Source: Rothia nasimurium (GTDB lineage: Bacteria; Actinomycetota; Actinomycetes; Actinomycetales; Micrococcaceae). From it: a stretch of 64,000 bases of DNA. Below are positions 40,616 to 51,022 of the stretch, one piece after another. The first letter of the stretch is position 1, and each line of letters begins with the position of its first letter. The stretch is taken from positions 124,001 to 188,000 of the forward strand of contig NZ_CAKMTD010000004.1 in assembly GCF_928391935.1 (NCBI RefSeq), given 5' to 3'. The position numbers and the translations under genes are program-made. The notes under the pieces were generated by a model. The model did not search any database, was not told the DNA's origin, and saw only the letters and a list, made by a program, of their open reading frames with translations.

Positions 40616-40773
40616 GAGCCGGTAAGCCTCACCAGCCCAGGACGGCCCCGCCCCACCTTCCCGGTGCGGCGGGGCTTACTCGTGGGCCAGCAGATTTGTG
40701 CGCTGTGGGCGATTAAGATTTCAGTGCGGGCTTAAAGGTTTGCACCCGCCTACCTCAAGTGCCAAGATTGTAG

Positions 40774-40800
40774 TTAGCACTCCCAGGTCCTGACTGCTAA
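40774..40800 (+). promoter_or_regulatory. CIRCE element (HrcA operator) of groL
   Basis: TTAGCACTC, 9 bp, then GACTGCTAA, matching the consensus TTAGCACTC-N9-GAGTGCTAA at 17 of 18 positions. It is about 165 bp before the groL start; a possible promoter (TTGCAC at 40740) lies just upstream. Confidence 0.9.
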
Positions 40801-40839
40801 ATCATGTGCTAGATCAAGCAGAGAGGCGCTGGCGAGTAA

Positions 40840-42591
<1,752 letters not shown>

Positions 42592-42621
42592 TCAGCGGCC
42601 TCTCCCTCCCCAGGGAAAAGA

Positions 42622-42663
42622 CTCCGCCCACCCGGCTCAACCGGGTGGGCGGAGGCTTTTAAC
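42622..42663. terminator. groL terminator
   Basis: CTCCGCCCACCCGG / CCGGGTGGGCGGAG (14 bp) with loop CTCAA and a following GCTTTTAA. Confidence 0.92.
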
Positions 42664-42702
42664 AGCTGTCCTCAAAAAATTTACAAAAAATTGGAAAAAG
42701 TG

Positions 42703-42732
42703 TTGCACAACACCTAAGTCAGGGTGTATGCT
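42703..42732 (+). promoter_or_regulatory. Promoter of the small gene after groL
   Basis: TTGCAC and TATGCT spaced 18 bp, in an AT-rich stretch. Transcription should start near 42739, leaving a 67-nt leader. Confidence 0.65.
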
Positions 42733-42805
42733 TTAAATCACTAAAGAGGTCTTCTCTTACTTTTATTCATCAGTATCAAAGGCGAAACTGAAAGGTGTGA
42801 GGCAT

Positions 42806-42958
42806 ATGCTCACCATTGTCGATCTAGTACTCTACGCAATCATCGTAGCCCTGGTTGCAATGTTGCTCGTTGCCTACGCATCTGACGGCTGGACCAAGCT
42901 CGAGAAGAGGAGCGCAGAAGCTCTCCATCGCGATCTTTCCTTCGGTGCAGGTGGCTAA
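42806..42958 (+). CDS. Small membrane protein, 50 aa
   Basis: ATG start preceded by GGTGTGAGGC. The product MLTIVDLVLYAIIVALVAML... has one span (residues about 6-24), then VAYASDGWTKLEKRSAEALH and a short Gly-rich end. It has its own promoter (42703) and terminator (42985), so it is a real single-gene unit. It does not match any family I know; the polar C-terminal half may be cytoplasmic. Confidence 0.72.
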   Translation: MLTIVDLVLYAIIVALVAMLLVAYASDGWTKLEKRSAEALHRDLSFGAGG

Positions 42959-42984
42959 GAGTTATTTAGTGATTGTGTTTTCCT

Positions 42985-43022
42985 GAAACCGGCGTCTCAG
43001 AGATGAGGCGCCGGTTTCTCTT
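42985..43022. terminator. Terminator after the small membrane protein gene
   Basis: GAAACCGGCG with CGCCGGTTTC, 13-18 nt loop and TCTT after the stem. Confidence 0.8.
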
Positions 43023-43073
43023 AAACCCCCAGCCCTACCCCCACCCAGCCCAGCACGGTAAACTGGTCACGCT

Positions 43074-44204
43074 ATGCAATGCCACTACTACGACGCCGGA
43101 CTCTGCCGCTCCTGCACCCTCATCCCCACCCCCTACCAGCAACAGCTGGCAGGAAAAAGCTCCGACGCCGCCACCCTCCTCACCCCCTGGGATACCCTTA
43201 CCTGGCTAGACCCCGTCCCCAGCCAAGAAACCGGCTTCCGCAATAAAGCCAAACTGGTCGTCGGAGGAACCTCCCAACACCCCACCCTCGGCATCCTCGA
43301 CCGAAACTTCACCGGCATAGACCTCACCGACTGCCAACTCTACGCCCCAGCAGTAGCCGCCACTATCCCCGTCCTAGCAGACCTCATCACCCGAGCCAAC
43401 CTGCAACCCTACAAGGTAGCCACCCGCAAGGGCGAACTCAAAAACATCCTGGTCACCGCCGCAGAAACCGGCGAACTGATGATCCGCTTCGTCCTCCGCT
43501 CCAAAAAACACCTGGTAGCCATCCGGCAAGAGCTGCCCTGGCTCCAAGAGCGCCTGCCCGCGCTCGCCGTCGTCTCCATCAACCTGCTCCGGGAGCATGT
43601 AGCCCTCGTTGAAGGGGACGAAGAAATAATCCTGACCGAACGAACCACCCTACCCATGCAGGTCAACGACCTCACCCTCCACCTGCGTCCCCAAAGTTTC
43701 TTCCAAACCAACACAGCCATTGCCGCCGCCCTCTACCGCCGCGGTCAAAGCTGGGTGCAAGAAGCCCAACCCTCCACCCTCTGGGACCTCTACTGCGGTG
43801 TCGGCGGCTTCGCCCTCCACGCCGCAGAAGTCATGCCTGCCGGAAGCTCCGTCACCGGTATCGAAATCAGCGCAGAAGCTATCGCCTCAGCCCAGCGCAC
43901 CGTCAACGAACGAGGCCTTACGGGCATCACCTTCACCAGCGCCGATGCCCCCGCCTACGCCACCGGTAGCGGCCAAGTACCCGATATGCTCATCGTCAAT
44001 CCGCCCCGCCGCGGCCTCGGCGCTGAGCTGTCCACCTGGATTGAAAACAGCGGAATCGAACAGGTCATCTACTCCAGCTGCAACCTGCCTTCCCTGGTAG
44101 CCGACCTACACCACATGCCCTCCCTCAAACCTACCCAAGGCCAGGTCATGGATATGTTCCCCCACAGCAACCACTATGAAACCATCATGCTGCTGCAACG
44201 CTAA
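43074..44204 (+). CDS. rlmC: 23S rRNA (uracil-C5)-methyltransferase RlmC/RlmCD-like
   Basis: SAM-dependent RNA m5U methyltransferase of the RumB/TrmA family, 376 aa. The N-terminus has the [4Fe-4S] cysteines of QCHYYDAGLCRSC, typical of RlmC and lacking the TRAM domain. LWDLYCGVGGFALHAA is the SAM site, VNPPRRGLGAEL the catalytic PPR motif and VIYSSCNLPSLVADL the nucleophilic Cys. Target U747 is assigned by family, not by context. It starts at an ATG 8 nt past a TAAACT box, near-leaderless. Confidence 0.92.
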   Translation: MQCHYYDAGLCRSCTLIPTPYQQQLAGKSSDAATLLTPWDTLTWLDPVPSQETGFRNKAKLVVGGTSQHPTLGILDRNFTGIDLTDCQLYAPAVAATIPVLADLITRANLQPYKVATRKGELKNILVTAAETGELMIRFVLRSKKHLVAIRQELPWLQERLPALAVVSINLLREHVALVEGDEEIILTERTTLPMQVNDLTLHLRPQSFFQTNTAIAAALYRRGQSWVQEAQPSTLWDLYCGVGGFALHAAEVMPAGSSVTGIEISAEAIASAQRTVNERGLTGITFTSADAPAYATGSGQVPDMLIVNPPRRGLGAELSTWIENSGIEQVIYSSCNLPSLVADLHHMPSLKPTQGQVMDMFPHSNHYETIMLLQR

Positions 44205-44296
44205 CCGCGTTTTTCCCGCCACAAACTGCCTTAACTTGGGTTATCGCCGTAGCGCGGAGTAACGTAGAGAAGCCCCCAACCTCGAAAGAAAGAACT

Positions 44297-45373
44297 ATGC
44301 CCTCTCACCCCGCACTACCGTCGCCCTTTATGCTGGCTGACGGCGACACCCTGCTGCGGGCAGAAGGCACCCTCACCCCTGTCACTGAAGACCGGGCGCT
44401 TGAGGTGGCGGCAGCTAAAAACTCGGCTGTTATGGGGCTTATTCCCTTCGACCCGGACGCCCCCGCCTACCTGGCTGTCCCCGACGCCGTGGTGCGTGAA
44501 CAGCGGCCCCCTCAGCCCAACAGCTGGCAGGCCCCAGAGCCAGCGAGGGCAAGTGGCGTGGACAATCCCACCTACCGTCACGCCGTCTCTGAGGCCGTGG
44601 CCCTTATGAACAGGGGCGAACTCGATAAGGTGGTGCTTTCCCGCCTGCTTGAGCTTCGCTACGAAGAGCCCCTCAACCTCGGTGCCCTGTATGAGACCCT
44701 GAGGTCCCAGCAACCCCGAGCCACTGTTTTTAGCGCCCAGCTTCCCGGTGGGAGCTATCTCATGGGTGCCTCCCCCGAGCTGGTGCTCAAGGCTGACGAG
44801 ACCGGTTTTAGAACCGTGCCCCTCGCAGGGTCAGCTGCCCGCACGGAGGAAGCAGGAAGCACCGACGACGCCCAAATCGGTGAGGCTCTCTTACGCTCTG
44901 CAAAAGATCGAGCCGAACACGCGACGGTCGTCCAAGACATTCAGGGGAGACTTGCCCCGCTGACAACCTCCATGACCGTGCCCCCGGTGCCGTCCCTTAT
45001 TTCCACCCCTCAGCTGTGGCACTTGGCCTCTCCCATCACTGGGCGTCTGCGGGCGGGCATCAACGCCCTTCAAGCGGCTCGGGCGATCCACCCCACCCCG
45101 GCTATCTGCGGCACCCCCACCGACCGGGCGCTGGGGCTTATTTCAGAACTAGAGCCCTTTGAGCGAGGCTTTTTTGGTGGCCTTGTCGGCTATATGGACG
45201 CTTCTGGGTACGGCCGCTGGTACCTGGTGCTCCGCTGCGCTGAAGTCACTGAATATTCGGCCACCCTGTTTGCTGGGGCAGGAATTGTCAAAGATTCCAC
45301 CCCCGCCGGTGAACACGCTGAAACTGCGACCAAGCTCGGCACCTTCGGCCGGGCCCTGAACCTTAGCTTCTAA
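44297..45373 (+). CDS. Isochorismate synthase
   Basis: Chorismate-binding enzyme of 358 aa (EntC/MenF/DhbC class). The C-terminal domain has LDKVVLSRLLEL, TVFSAQLPGGSYLMGASPELVLK, and the active-site stretch IHPTPAICGTPTDRAL with Glu/His motifs EPFERGFFGGLVGY. Stop overlaps the convergent phosphopantetheinyl transferase gene by 4 bp. It could serve menaquinone (MenF) or a catecholate siderophore (EntC); the neighbours favour siderophore. N-terminal 40 residues are variable. Confidence 0.93.
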   Translation: MPSHPALPSPFMLADGDTLLRAEGTLTPVTEDRALEVAAAKNSAVMGLIPFDPDAPAYLAVPDAVVREQRPPQPNSWQAPEPARASGVDNPTYRHAVSEAVALMNRGELDKVVLSRLLELRYEEPLNLGALYETLRSQQPRATVFSAQLPGGSYLMGASPELVLKADETGFRTVPLAGSAARTEEAGSTDDAQIGEALLRSAKDRAEHATVVQDIQGRLAPLTTSMTVPPVPSLISTPQLWHLASPITGRLRAGINALQAARAIHPTPAICGTPTDRALGLISELEPFERGFFGGLVGYMDASGYGRWYLVLRCAEVTEYSATLFAGAGIVKDSTPAGEHAETATKLGTFGRALNLSF

Positions 45374-46185
45374 CGGCCAAAGGCCCTTTTGACGGCAAGT
45401 GGGGTCTGTACGGTGTGTAGGGTGAGGACGTGCGGGCTGCTACTGGCTACCGCCAGCAGGTAGTCACCGTCATAGACTGTCCAGCTCACCCAGAATTCCT
45501 GGGGGAGTTGCACCGTTGAGGACGCCGGTGGGGTGAGCCGGGCGCGGGCTGTGAGCAGGTCATGGCCCATGGCGGGGGCTGACTGCGGGAAGTAGTCTAG
45601 GGCGACGTCAACGGACCGGGGCGGGATGCCCAAGCCAAAGCCTGTAGCCTTGAGGACGGCTTCTTTTGCGCTCCAGAGGAGATGACGGGCTAGGTCGGCA
45701 ACCTCGCCGGTTAGGGCGGCTACCTTCTGTTTCTCCGCTGGAGTGAGGGAAAGCCCGTCAAAGCTGTCATAGTAGCTACCGCGCAGGCGCACTACATCTA
45801 CACCCGCCGTAACTCCGACGGGGGCGGAGAGCCCTACCGCCAGGCCTAAGGAGCGGGCCATCGACAGATTAGTTCCCTTGATGCGGGGCTTGCCGTGGGG
45901 CTGGCCGCTGGAACACAGGGGGCAGCTGCGGTCTACCGGGATATCTGATGCTGCAGTTGGCTTGACCTCCAACAGGGTTGCCGCCATGCACCGCATGAGG
46001 GTGTGCTGGGCAGCAAAAGCCAGGGCGTCATCCGGGTTGCTAAATTCAGCTGCCCGCATCTGTTCTGCCAACCCAACATAAGCCAACCAGCTCACCCCGT
46101 GCCCCGTGCGAAGGGCTAGGGCCGGAAGGGCCAGCACGGTGAGCGGGGCAACCGGCTGGGCAGAATCAGCTGCAGGATACGACAT
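45370..46185 (-). CDS. 4'-phosphopantetheinyl transferase (Sfp/EntD-like)
   Basis: Moves the phosphopantetheine arm of CoA to carrier domains, 271 aa. Core motifs are SMARSLGLAVGLSAPVGVTAGVDVVRLR in pieces (substrate-binding VGVTAGVDV with the first acidic pair) and LLWSAKEAVLKATGFGL (W-x-x-K-E-A-x-x-K). It also keeps FANPDD-like and CPLCSSGQPHGKPRI, typical of Sfp-type enzymes. Overlaps isochorismate synthase tail-to-tail. Needed for NRPS siderophores, consistent with its neighbour. Confidence 0.88.
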   Translation of the reverse strand: MSYPAADSAQPVAPLTVLALPALALRTGHGVSWLAYVGLAEQMRAAEFSNPDDALAFAAQHTLMRCMAATLLEVKPTAASDIPVDRSCPLCSSGQPHGKPRIKGTNLSMARSLGLAVGLSAPVGVTAGVDVVRLRGSYYDSFDGLSLTPAEKQKVAALTGEVADLARHLLWSAKEAVLKATGFGLGIPPRSVDVALDYFPQSAPAMGHDLLTARARLTPPASSTVQLPQEFWVSWTVYDGDYLLAVASSSPHVLTLHTVQTPLAVKRAFGR

Positions 46186-46286
46186 GAATCCATTCTAGCC
46201 CCGGCTACACCTGAGGTCAGTCCTCCCCGTAGTGCGGTACCGCGTAGAATTGAGGGCGCCGGTACCCACCAACAGTTTGAGAGATC

Positions 46287-47285
46287 ATGACCGAGACCAT
46301 CATTGCAGCAGCCGACGGATCAGCTTTGGGCAACCCCGGCCCCGCCGGATGGGCCTGGTATATTGACGACGACCGCTGGGCAGCTGGCGGCTGGGACCAC
46401 GGAACCAACAATATGGGCGAACTCAAAGCCGTGCTCGATCTCTTCGAAGCCACCGCCCACCTGCCGGGTACCCATCTCCACATCTTTTGCGATAGCCAAT
46501 ACACTATCAACTCCATCACGAAGTGGATGCCCGGGTGGAAGAAAAAGGGGTGGAAGAAGTCTGACGGCAAGCCGGTGCTCAACGTCGACCTCATGAAGGC
46601 CCTTGATGCTGCTATCACCGGCCGTAACTATACCTTTGAGTGGGTCAAGGGCCATACCGGCCACCCCCTCAATGAGGCTGCTGACCGCCGGGCTAATGAG
46701 GCAGCCCAGGCCTTCCGGGACGGCGAAGCTCCTAACTATGGCCCCGGTTTTGGTGGCCCCCACGACTCAGCCGCCCGGGCCATTGCCGGCGAACTGGCTG
46801 CAGGGCCGTCCGGAACCAAGACCGACGCTACCCCCGGCCAACTGGCCACCAGCGATCGTAGCCTGCTTGATTCTATCTTTGACGCTCAGGACGCTTCTGA
46901 GCCGTCAAGATCCCCCCACACGGCTCTCGGGGCGAGCCCAGACCAGATCCTCGCGGAGGTGCGGGCCTGCGAGCAACAGCTTCTTACCCCCTCTATATAC
47001 GGATCTGAGAAACTTCTTGGGGCCCTGCTCCACCCCGACCTCCAGTGGGTGGTTCCCACCGGCCAAACCACCGGACGCGCAACCGTCCTGCAGTACCGCG
47101 AGAAGGCCTGCGCCTCTACCGGCCAGCCCCAGGAACTTACCGCAACCGTCCTTGGCCCCGACGCAGCCCTGGTCGTGAGCCGACTCGATACCCCGCGCGG
47201 CCAGCTTCTGCGCTCCAGCGTGTGGACGGCAACTGGCGGCAGCTGGAAACTCCGCTACCGCCAGGACACCGCAACGCGCAACTAA
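46287..47285 (+). CDS. Ribonuclease HI fused to NTF2/SnoaL-like domain
   Basis: A 332-aa protein. Residues 1-160 are RNase HI with the four acidic residues in IIAAADGSALGNPGPAGWAWY, NNMGELKAVLDLFEAT, LHIFCDSQYTI and VKGHTGHPLNEAADRRANEA. After a linker, residues about 225-330 form an NTF2-like domain (LLTPSIYGSEKLLGALLHPDLQWV in pieces; VLGPDAALVVSRL; SSVWTATGGSWKLRYRQ). Such fusions occur in some actinobacteria; the C-terminal domain could recruit or bind a partner. The catalytic RNase part looks complete. Stop overlaps the convergent WXG100 gene by 4 bp. Confidence 0.85.
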   Translation: MTETIIAAADGSALGNPGPAGWAWYIDDDRWAAGGWDHGTNNMGELKAVLDLFEATAHLPGTHLHIFCDSQYTINSITKWMPGWKKKGWKKSDGKPVLNVDLMKALDAAITGRNYTFEWVKGHTGHPLNEAADRRANEAAQAFRDGEAPNYGPGFGGPHDSAARAIAGELAAGPSGTKTDATPGQLATSDRSLLDSIFDAQDASEPSRSPHTALGASPDQILAEVRACEQQLLTPSIYGSEKLLGALLHPDLQWVVPTGQTTGRATVLQYREKACASTGQPQELTATVLGPDAALVVSRLDTPRGQLLRSSVWTATGGSWKLRYRQDTATRN

Positions 47286-47572
47286 CCCATGAACATTGAA
47301 GCATTGGCCATTTCGGTCTCTGAGTAGTTGATACCGGCTCGTGACAGGGCCTCGTTGATCTGGGCGATTGATTCTTCAACCTGACGCTGGGTATTACGCC
47401 AGTTCATGAGGACCCCCTGGAAGTTGGCGGAGGCAGACCCCGTCCAGGATCCCTGCAGGTCCTGGAGGGAGACGGTGAGGGCATTGACCTCAGCGACGAT
47501 TGTTTCAACCTGGGCCCGGGCCTGGGCGGATTTGCTTGCAATGAGATCGGAATCAACAACGAACTGTGCCAT
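47282..47572 (-). CDS. WXG100-family secreted protein (EsxA/ESAT-6-like)
   Basis: A 96-aa helical hairpin protein with W-T-G in SWTGSASANFQGVL at the turn, flanked by two helices (SDLIASKSAQARAQVETIVAEV and NWRNTQRQVEESIAQINEAL, in pieces). It starts MAQFVVDSDL with AAGGAG 7 nt ahead. The Y/F-x3-D/E export signal is not clear at the end. Such proteins leave through type VII (ESX/Yuk) machinery, but no eccC or eccD gene is in the window, so it is a lone substrate here. Confidence 0.9.
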   Translation of the reverse strand: MAQFVVDSDLIASKSAQARAQVETIVAEVNALTVSLQDLQGSWTGSASANFQGVLMNWRNTQRQVEESIAQINEALSRAGINYSETEMANASMFMG

Positions 47573-47873
47573 GGTGGCTCTCCTTATCAGTCAAAGGGAA
47601 TATGTCTGGATGAGTAAGTCTCGAACTGGCCGGTTCTTGATACTTCCAGAGCCTAGTCCCGGCCCCAGGCACAGACCAGCCCCCGGTAGGCCTGTGGATA
47701 AGGCTTCACGGGGGCTGATTCTTGATATGACGGGCAAAAGGGGCCCGGAGGCCACCTTGCCTTTGGGCTGAACTGGTGAAGCGGCACCCTTCTGTGACAG
47801 CCCTATGACGCTGGTGGAGACAGGGTTTCATCCGCTCAGCAGGCTGCCTACCCGGGCAGGGGGAGGGGGGGAG
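47573..47873. other. Intergenic region before WXG100 gene
   Basis: No gene found in 301 bp. It carries an inverted repeat CAGCCCCCG / CGGGGGCTG near 47679-47721 that may end transcription of the kinase operon. Confidence 0.55.
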
Positions 47874-49331
47874 CTAGGCCTGGCCCATGTACTGGGGCAG
47901 GCGAATCGTGAAGGTAGCGCCGCCGCCTTCGGTTTCGTCCACCTGGACCGTGCCTTCATGCTGGCTGATAATAGCTGCCACAATAGCCAGCCCCAGGCCG
48001 GTGCCGCCGGTTTCTCGGGTACGGGAGGTATCTGCCCGGTAGAAGCGTTCAAAGACGCGCTCAGCGTCCTCGCCATGAATACCGGGGCCGTGGTCACGGA
48101 CCTGTACCACGGAAGACCAGCCGCCCTCAGAGGTCGGCTGCAGGCCCACCGCCAGCTCAATGGGGGAGCCCTCAGGGGTATAGCGTAGGGCATTGGTCAT
48201 CAGGTTGGCTAGAACCTGACGCAGGCGCTGCTCGTCGCCCCAAACGCGGGCGGCAAGAGGCTCGGTACCAGCGTCCAAACCCACCACCTCAATGGAGCGA
48301 TCCGGGGCAGAGGCAAAAGCGTCATTGGCTGCGTCGGTGGCCAGCTTCAGCAGGTCAACCTCCCGGTTCTCGGCGACGCGCCGCTCGTCCAACCGGGCCA
48401 GGGTCAGGAGGTCCTCAACCAGCTGGCCCATGCGCTTGGACTCTGACTCGATCCGGTCCATCGCCATGGCGACGGCCTCGTCGGTGGGAAGACCCCCCAT
48501 CCGGTACAGCTCAGAGTAGCCCCGAATAGAGACCAGGGGGGTGCGAAGCTCGTGGGAGGCGTCGCCCACGAACCTGCGCATCTTCACCTCAGAACGTTTC
48601 TGCGCGTCAAAGGCCTCTTCAATATGCGACAGCATGGTGTTCAAGGAGGTGGTCAGGTGGCCAATCTCGTTATAGGGGCTGTAGTTCTCAATACGCTGGG
48701 AGAGGTCCCCGGCCGCAATCTGGGCAGCGGTCTGCTCTACCCGCGCCAGGGGCTCAAAAGCCCGGGTGACAATCACCCAGGTCAGGGCTATCGAGGCTAG
48801 GAGGGTAGCTACACCAAAGAGCAGGGTGAGCCCACCAACGAGGGCCACCGTCTGATTGATTTGAGTCAGAGGGGCAGCAATCACCAGGGTCATGGTGGTG
48901 CCCTCCACCGGGAAGGCAATCATGCGCCACTCAATATGGCCGCTAGCTGAACGAACCGTTAGCGCAGCCTTATTGAGCTTCTGGACGTTTTCACTTGTCA
49001 ATCCAGAAATTTCGGGGGAGGAACTCTCGTCTGCCAGGGTTGCTACCGGTCGGATCGTCTTACCGTCGCTATCTAACAGGTAGGCCTCATACGGAATAAA
49101 GGTTCCCTGCGTTTGCGACAGCTGCTGGTCTGCGTACACAGCATTAACCAGGTAGCTGTAACTGGCGCTAATTTCATCGTCGAGCTGGTCAATCATCTTG
49201 GCCCGAATCGCTGAAATCGCCACCAGCGACATCACCGAAATAGCCAGGGCCAGCAACATGGAGGTTAAAAGCACCAACTGGGTCCGCAGGGAGAGCGAAC
49301 CCAGTCGTTGCACCGAGAGGCGAGAACGCAA
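47874..49331 (-). CDS. Sensor histidine kinase (OmpR-type partner)
   Basis: A 485-aa membrane kinase. Span 1 is at about 18-40 (LVLLTSMLLALAISVMSLVAI) and span 2 at about 165-190 (VALVGGLTLLFGVATLLASIAL), bracketing an extracellular sensor domain. HAMP, then HisKA with VGDASHELRTPLVSIRGYSELY, and ATPase boxes LANLMTNALRYTPEGSPI, VRDHGPGI, GTGLGLAIV. The arrangement fits the TcrY/PrrB-like group. It follows its regulator by 12 bp. The stimulus is unknown. Confidence 0.93.
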   Translation of the reverse strand: MRSRLSVQRLGSLSLRTQLVLLTSMLLALAISVMSLVAISAIRAKMIDQLDDEISASYSYLVNAVYADQQLSQTQGTFIPYEAYLLDSDGKTIRPVATLADESSSPEISGLTSENVQKLNKAALTVRSASGHIEWRMIAFPVEGTTMTLVIAAPLTQINQTVALVGGLTLLFGVATLLASIALTWVIVTRAFEPLARVEQTAAQIAAGDLSQRIENYSPYNEIGHLTTSLNTMLSHIEEAFDAQKRSEVKMRRFVGDASHELRTPLVSIRGYSELYRMGGLPTDEAVAMAMDRIESESKRMGQLVEDLLTLARLDERRVAENREVDLLKLATDAANDAFASAPDRSIEVVGLDAGTEPLAARVWGDEQRLRQVLANLMTNALRYTPEGSPIELAVGLQPTSEGGWSSVVQVRDHGPGIHGEDAERVFERFYRADTSRTRETGGTGLGLAIVAAIISQHEGTVQVDETEGGGATFTIRLPQYMGQA

Positions 49332-49343
49332 GCTCCTAGCTCC

Positions 49344-50054
49344 TTAGTGCTTGTTGGCGGTGCGAAGCAGGTAGCCGACACCGCGCTTGGTATGAATCAG
49401 CGGAGGAAGCTCAGGATCGTTATCGATCTTACGGCGCAGGTAAGAAATGTAAGACTCCACAATGGAGGCGTCGCCGTTGAAGTCATACTCCCATACGTGA
49501 TCCAGGATCTGGGCCTTGGAGAGGACGCGGTTGGGGTTGAGCATAAGGTAGCGCAGCAGCTTGAACTCGGTGGGGGAGAGGTCAATCTCGCGGTCGCCAC
49601 GGAAAACCTCGTGGGCGTCGTCATCCAGTACAAGGTCATCGACGCGCAGGCGGGAGTCTTCCTCAATATGGGGCTGGGTGCGGCGCAAGACGGCGCGAAT
49701 ACGGGCCACCACCTCATCCAGGCTGAAGGGCTTCGTGACGTAGTCATCGCCACCGACCGTCAGGCCAGTTACCTTGTCTTCAGTGTCGTCCTTAGCGGTC
49801 AAGAAAAGGACGGGGAAGAGGCGGCCAGAACTGCGTAGCTTACGGGTGACGGTGAAACCGTCCATATCAGGCAGCATGACATCGAGTACCGCCAGGTCGG
49901 GGGACTCAGTCTCCGCCTTCTCCAGGGCCTCCCGGCCATTTGAGGCGGTAACAACCTCAAAACCTGCAAAACGCAGGGAAGTTGCCAGGAGCTCTAGGAT
50001 ATTAGGCTCATCATCAACTACAAGTAGTTTTGCTTCAGGTGCTTTTGTGTTCAC
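49344..50054 (-). CDS. OmpR-family response regulator
   Basis: A 236-aa regulator. The receiver has LLVVDDEPNILELLATSL and phospho-Asp in LAVLDVMLPDMDGFTV, with Lys in DDYVTKPFSLDEVV. The C-terminal winged helix has LSPTEFKLLRYLMLNPNRVLSKAQIL in pieces and YLRRKIDN, HTKRGVGYLLR. First gene of the two-gene operon with the kinase downstream. Target genes are not known. Confidence 0.94.
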   Translation of the reverse strand: MNTKAPEAKLLVVDDEPNILELLATSLRFAGFEVVTASNGREALEKAETESPDLAVLDVMLPDMDGFTVTRKLRSSGRLFPVLFLTAKDDTEDKVTGLTVGGDDYVTKPFSLDEVVARIRAVLRRTQPHIEEDSRLRVDDLVLDDDAHEVFRGDREIDLSPTEFKLLRYLMLNPNRVLSKAQILDHVWEYDFNGDASIVESYISYLRRKIDNDPELPPLIHTKRGVGYLLRTANKH

Positions 50055-50170
50055 AGTAATAATTGTGCTCCTTTTACCTGTGCGCTGGCTGTGTACTCCT
50101 TAGTGTCTGCCTGAAATTTCTCACCAAACTCTGGATACACGCTGGATGCAGCCTGAAGAAGTTCACGTCT

Positions 50171-50410
50171 CTAGCTGGCCCGCCGCCGCAATAAGGACAA
50201 AAACATCACCAGCATCAAGGCCATAAAAGCAAGAGGCATAGACACCAAAGGAATCTGGCTCAAAATTTCAGGAGCCTCCCCACTGGCCCACTTCATTATG
50301 AGCATCACAAGTCCAGACACCACACCAAGAGCCATCAGGGCACCAGCTACCCAACCCAATACCCGAATACTGGCACTGTACGGCAGTTCATCAGAGAAAT
50401 CAGAATCCAT
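50171..50410 (-). CDS. Small membrane protein with two spans
   Basis: A 79-aa protein from MDSDFSDELPYSASIR, with TTGAGGGG before the ATG; the open frame extends 26 codons further but without a ribosome site. Spans: VLGWVAGALMALGVVSGLVMLIM and LVSMPLAFMALMLVMFLSLL, ending in RRRAS. Divergent from the DUF3027 gene; the starts are 108 bp apart. No function known. Confidence 0.72.
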   Translation of the reverse strand: MDSDFSDELPYSASIRVLGWVAGALMALGVVSGLVMLIMKWASGEAPEILSQIPLVSMPLAFMALMLVMFLSLLRRRAS

Positions 50411-50505
50411 ACCCCTCAACCTACCAAACTCCATCCCACCCTCACACCCTGCCCCGTAACACAGCACCAACAAGCTCCAGGCCACCACAAACCCTCAGCT
50501 CCTGC

Positions 50506-50518
50506 TTTAATAGAGAGT
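50506..50518 (+). promoter_or_regulatory. -10 box of leaderless DUF3027 promoter
   Basis: TTTAAT ends 7 bp before the ATG at 50519, without a ribosome site. Confidence 0.5.
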
Positions 50519-51016
50519 ATGACTGATCAGGTACATGAAGGCCCCGCCACAGCAGAAGGCAACCAGCCCGAGCCCACCCTGGGCGTGCCCACCCGCCGTC
50601 GCCGCACCACCAAGGTAGACACCGTCCTCGCCGAAGCTAAGGACGTCGCCCTGGCTGGACTCGCCGACATCGCCCCAGAGCACGCCATCGGCCCCGTGCA
50701 CCACATCCGCGGTGAAGAAGACCGCCTCACCACCCACCTCTTCGAATGCACCCTGCCCGGCTACCGCGGCTGGTTCTGGTTCGCCACCCTCTCACGCGCT
50801 CCCCGATCAAAGGTCGCAACCGTCTGCGAAATTGGCCTCCTGCCCGGCGACGACGCCCTCCTCGCCCCAGCCTGGGTCCCCTGGGCCGACCGCGTCCTCC
50901 CCGAAGACCACGAAGACCCCGAAAACAACCCCGACGACTTCGACACCCCCGAAGACCCCGAAAACGAAGAACCTCAAGCACCCCTGGCCGAGGACGACAC
51001 CGAACCCCAGGAGTAA
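50519..51016 (+). CDS. DUF3027 protein
   Basis: A 165-aa cytosolic protein. The conserved core is VLAEAKDVALAGLADIAPEHAIG, then ECTLPGYRGWFWFATLSRAPRSKVATVCEIGLLPGDDALLAPAWVPWADRV in pieces, typical of DUF3027 (GYRGWxW, WVPWxxR). The C-terminus is acidic and Pro-rich, disordered. Only found in actinobacteria; role unknown. Six bp before the MFS gene, so they share a transcript. Confidence 0.88.
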   Translation: MTDQVHEGPATAEGNQPEPTLGVPTRRRRTTKVDTVLAEAKDVALAGLADIAPEHAIGPVHHIRGEEDRLTTHLFECTLPGYRGWFWFATLSRAPRSKVATVCEIGLLPGDDALLAPAWVPWADRVLPEDHEDPENNPDDFDTPEDPENEEPQAPLAEDDTEPQE

Positions 51017-51022
51017 AACCCC

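Noticed and set aside
44205-44296. Possible IdeR box before isochorismate synthase (TTAACTTGGGTTAT)
   Set aside because: It matches the TTAGGTTAGGCTAACCTAA-type box too poorly on both halves.
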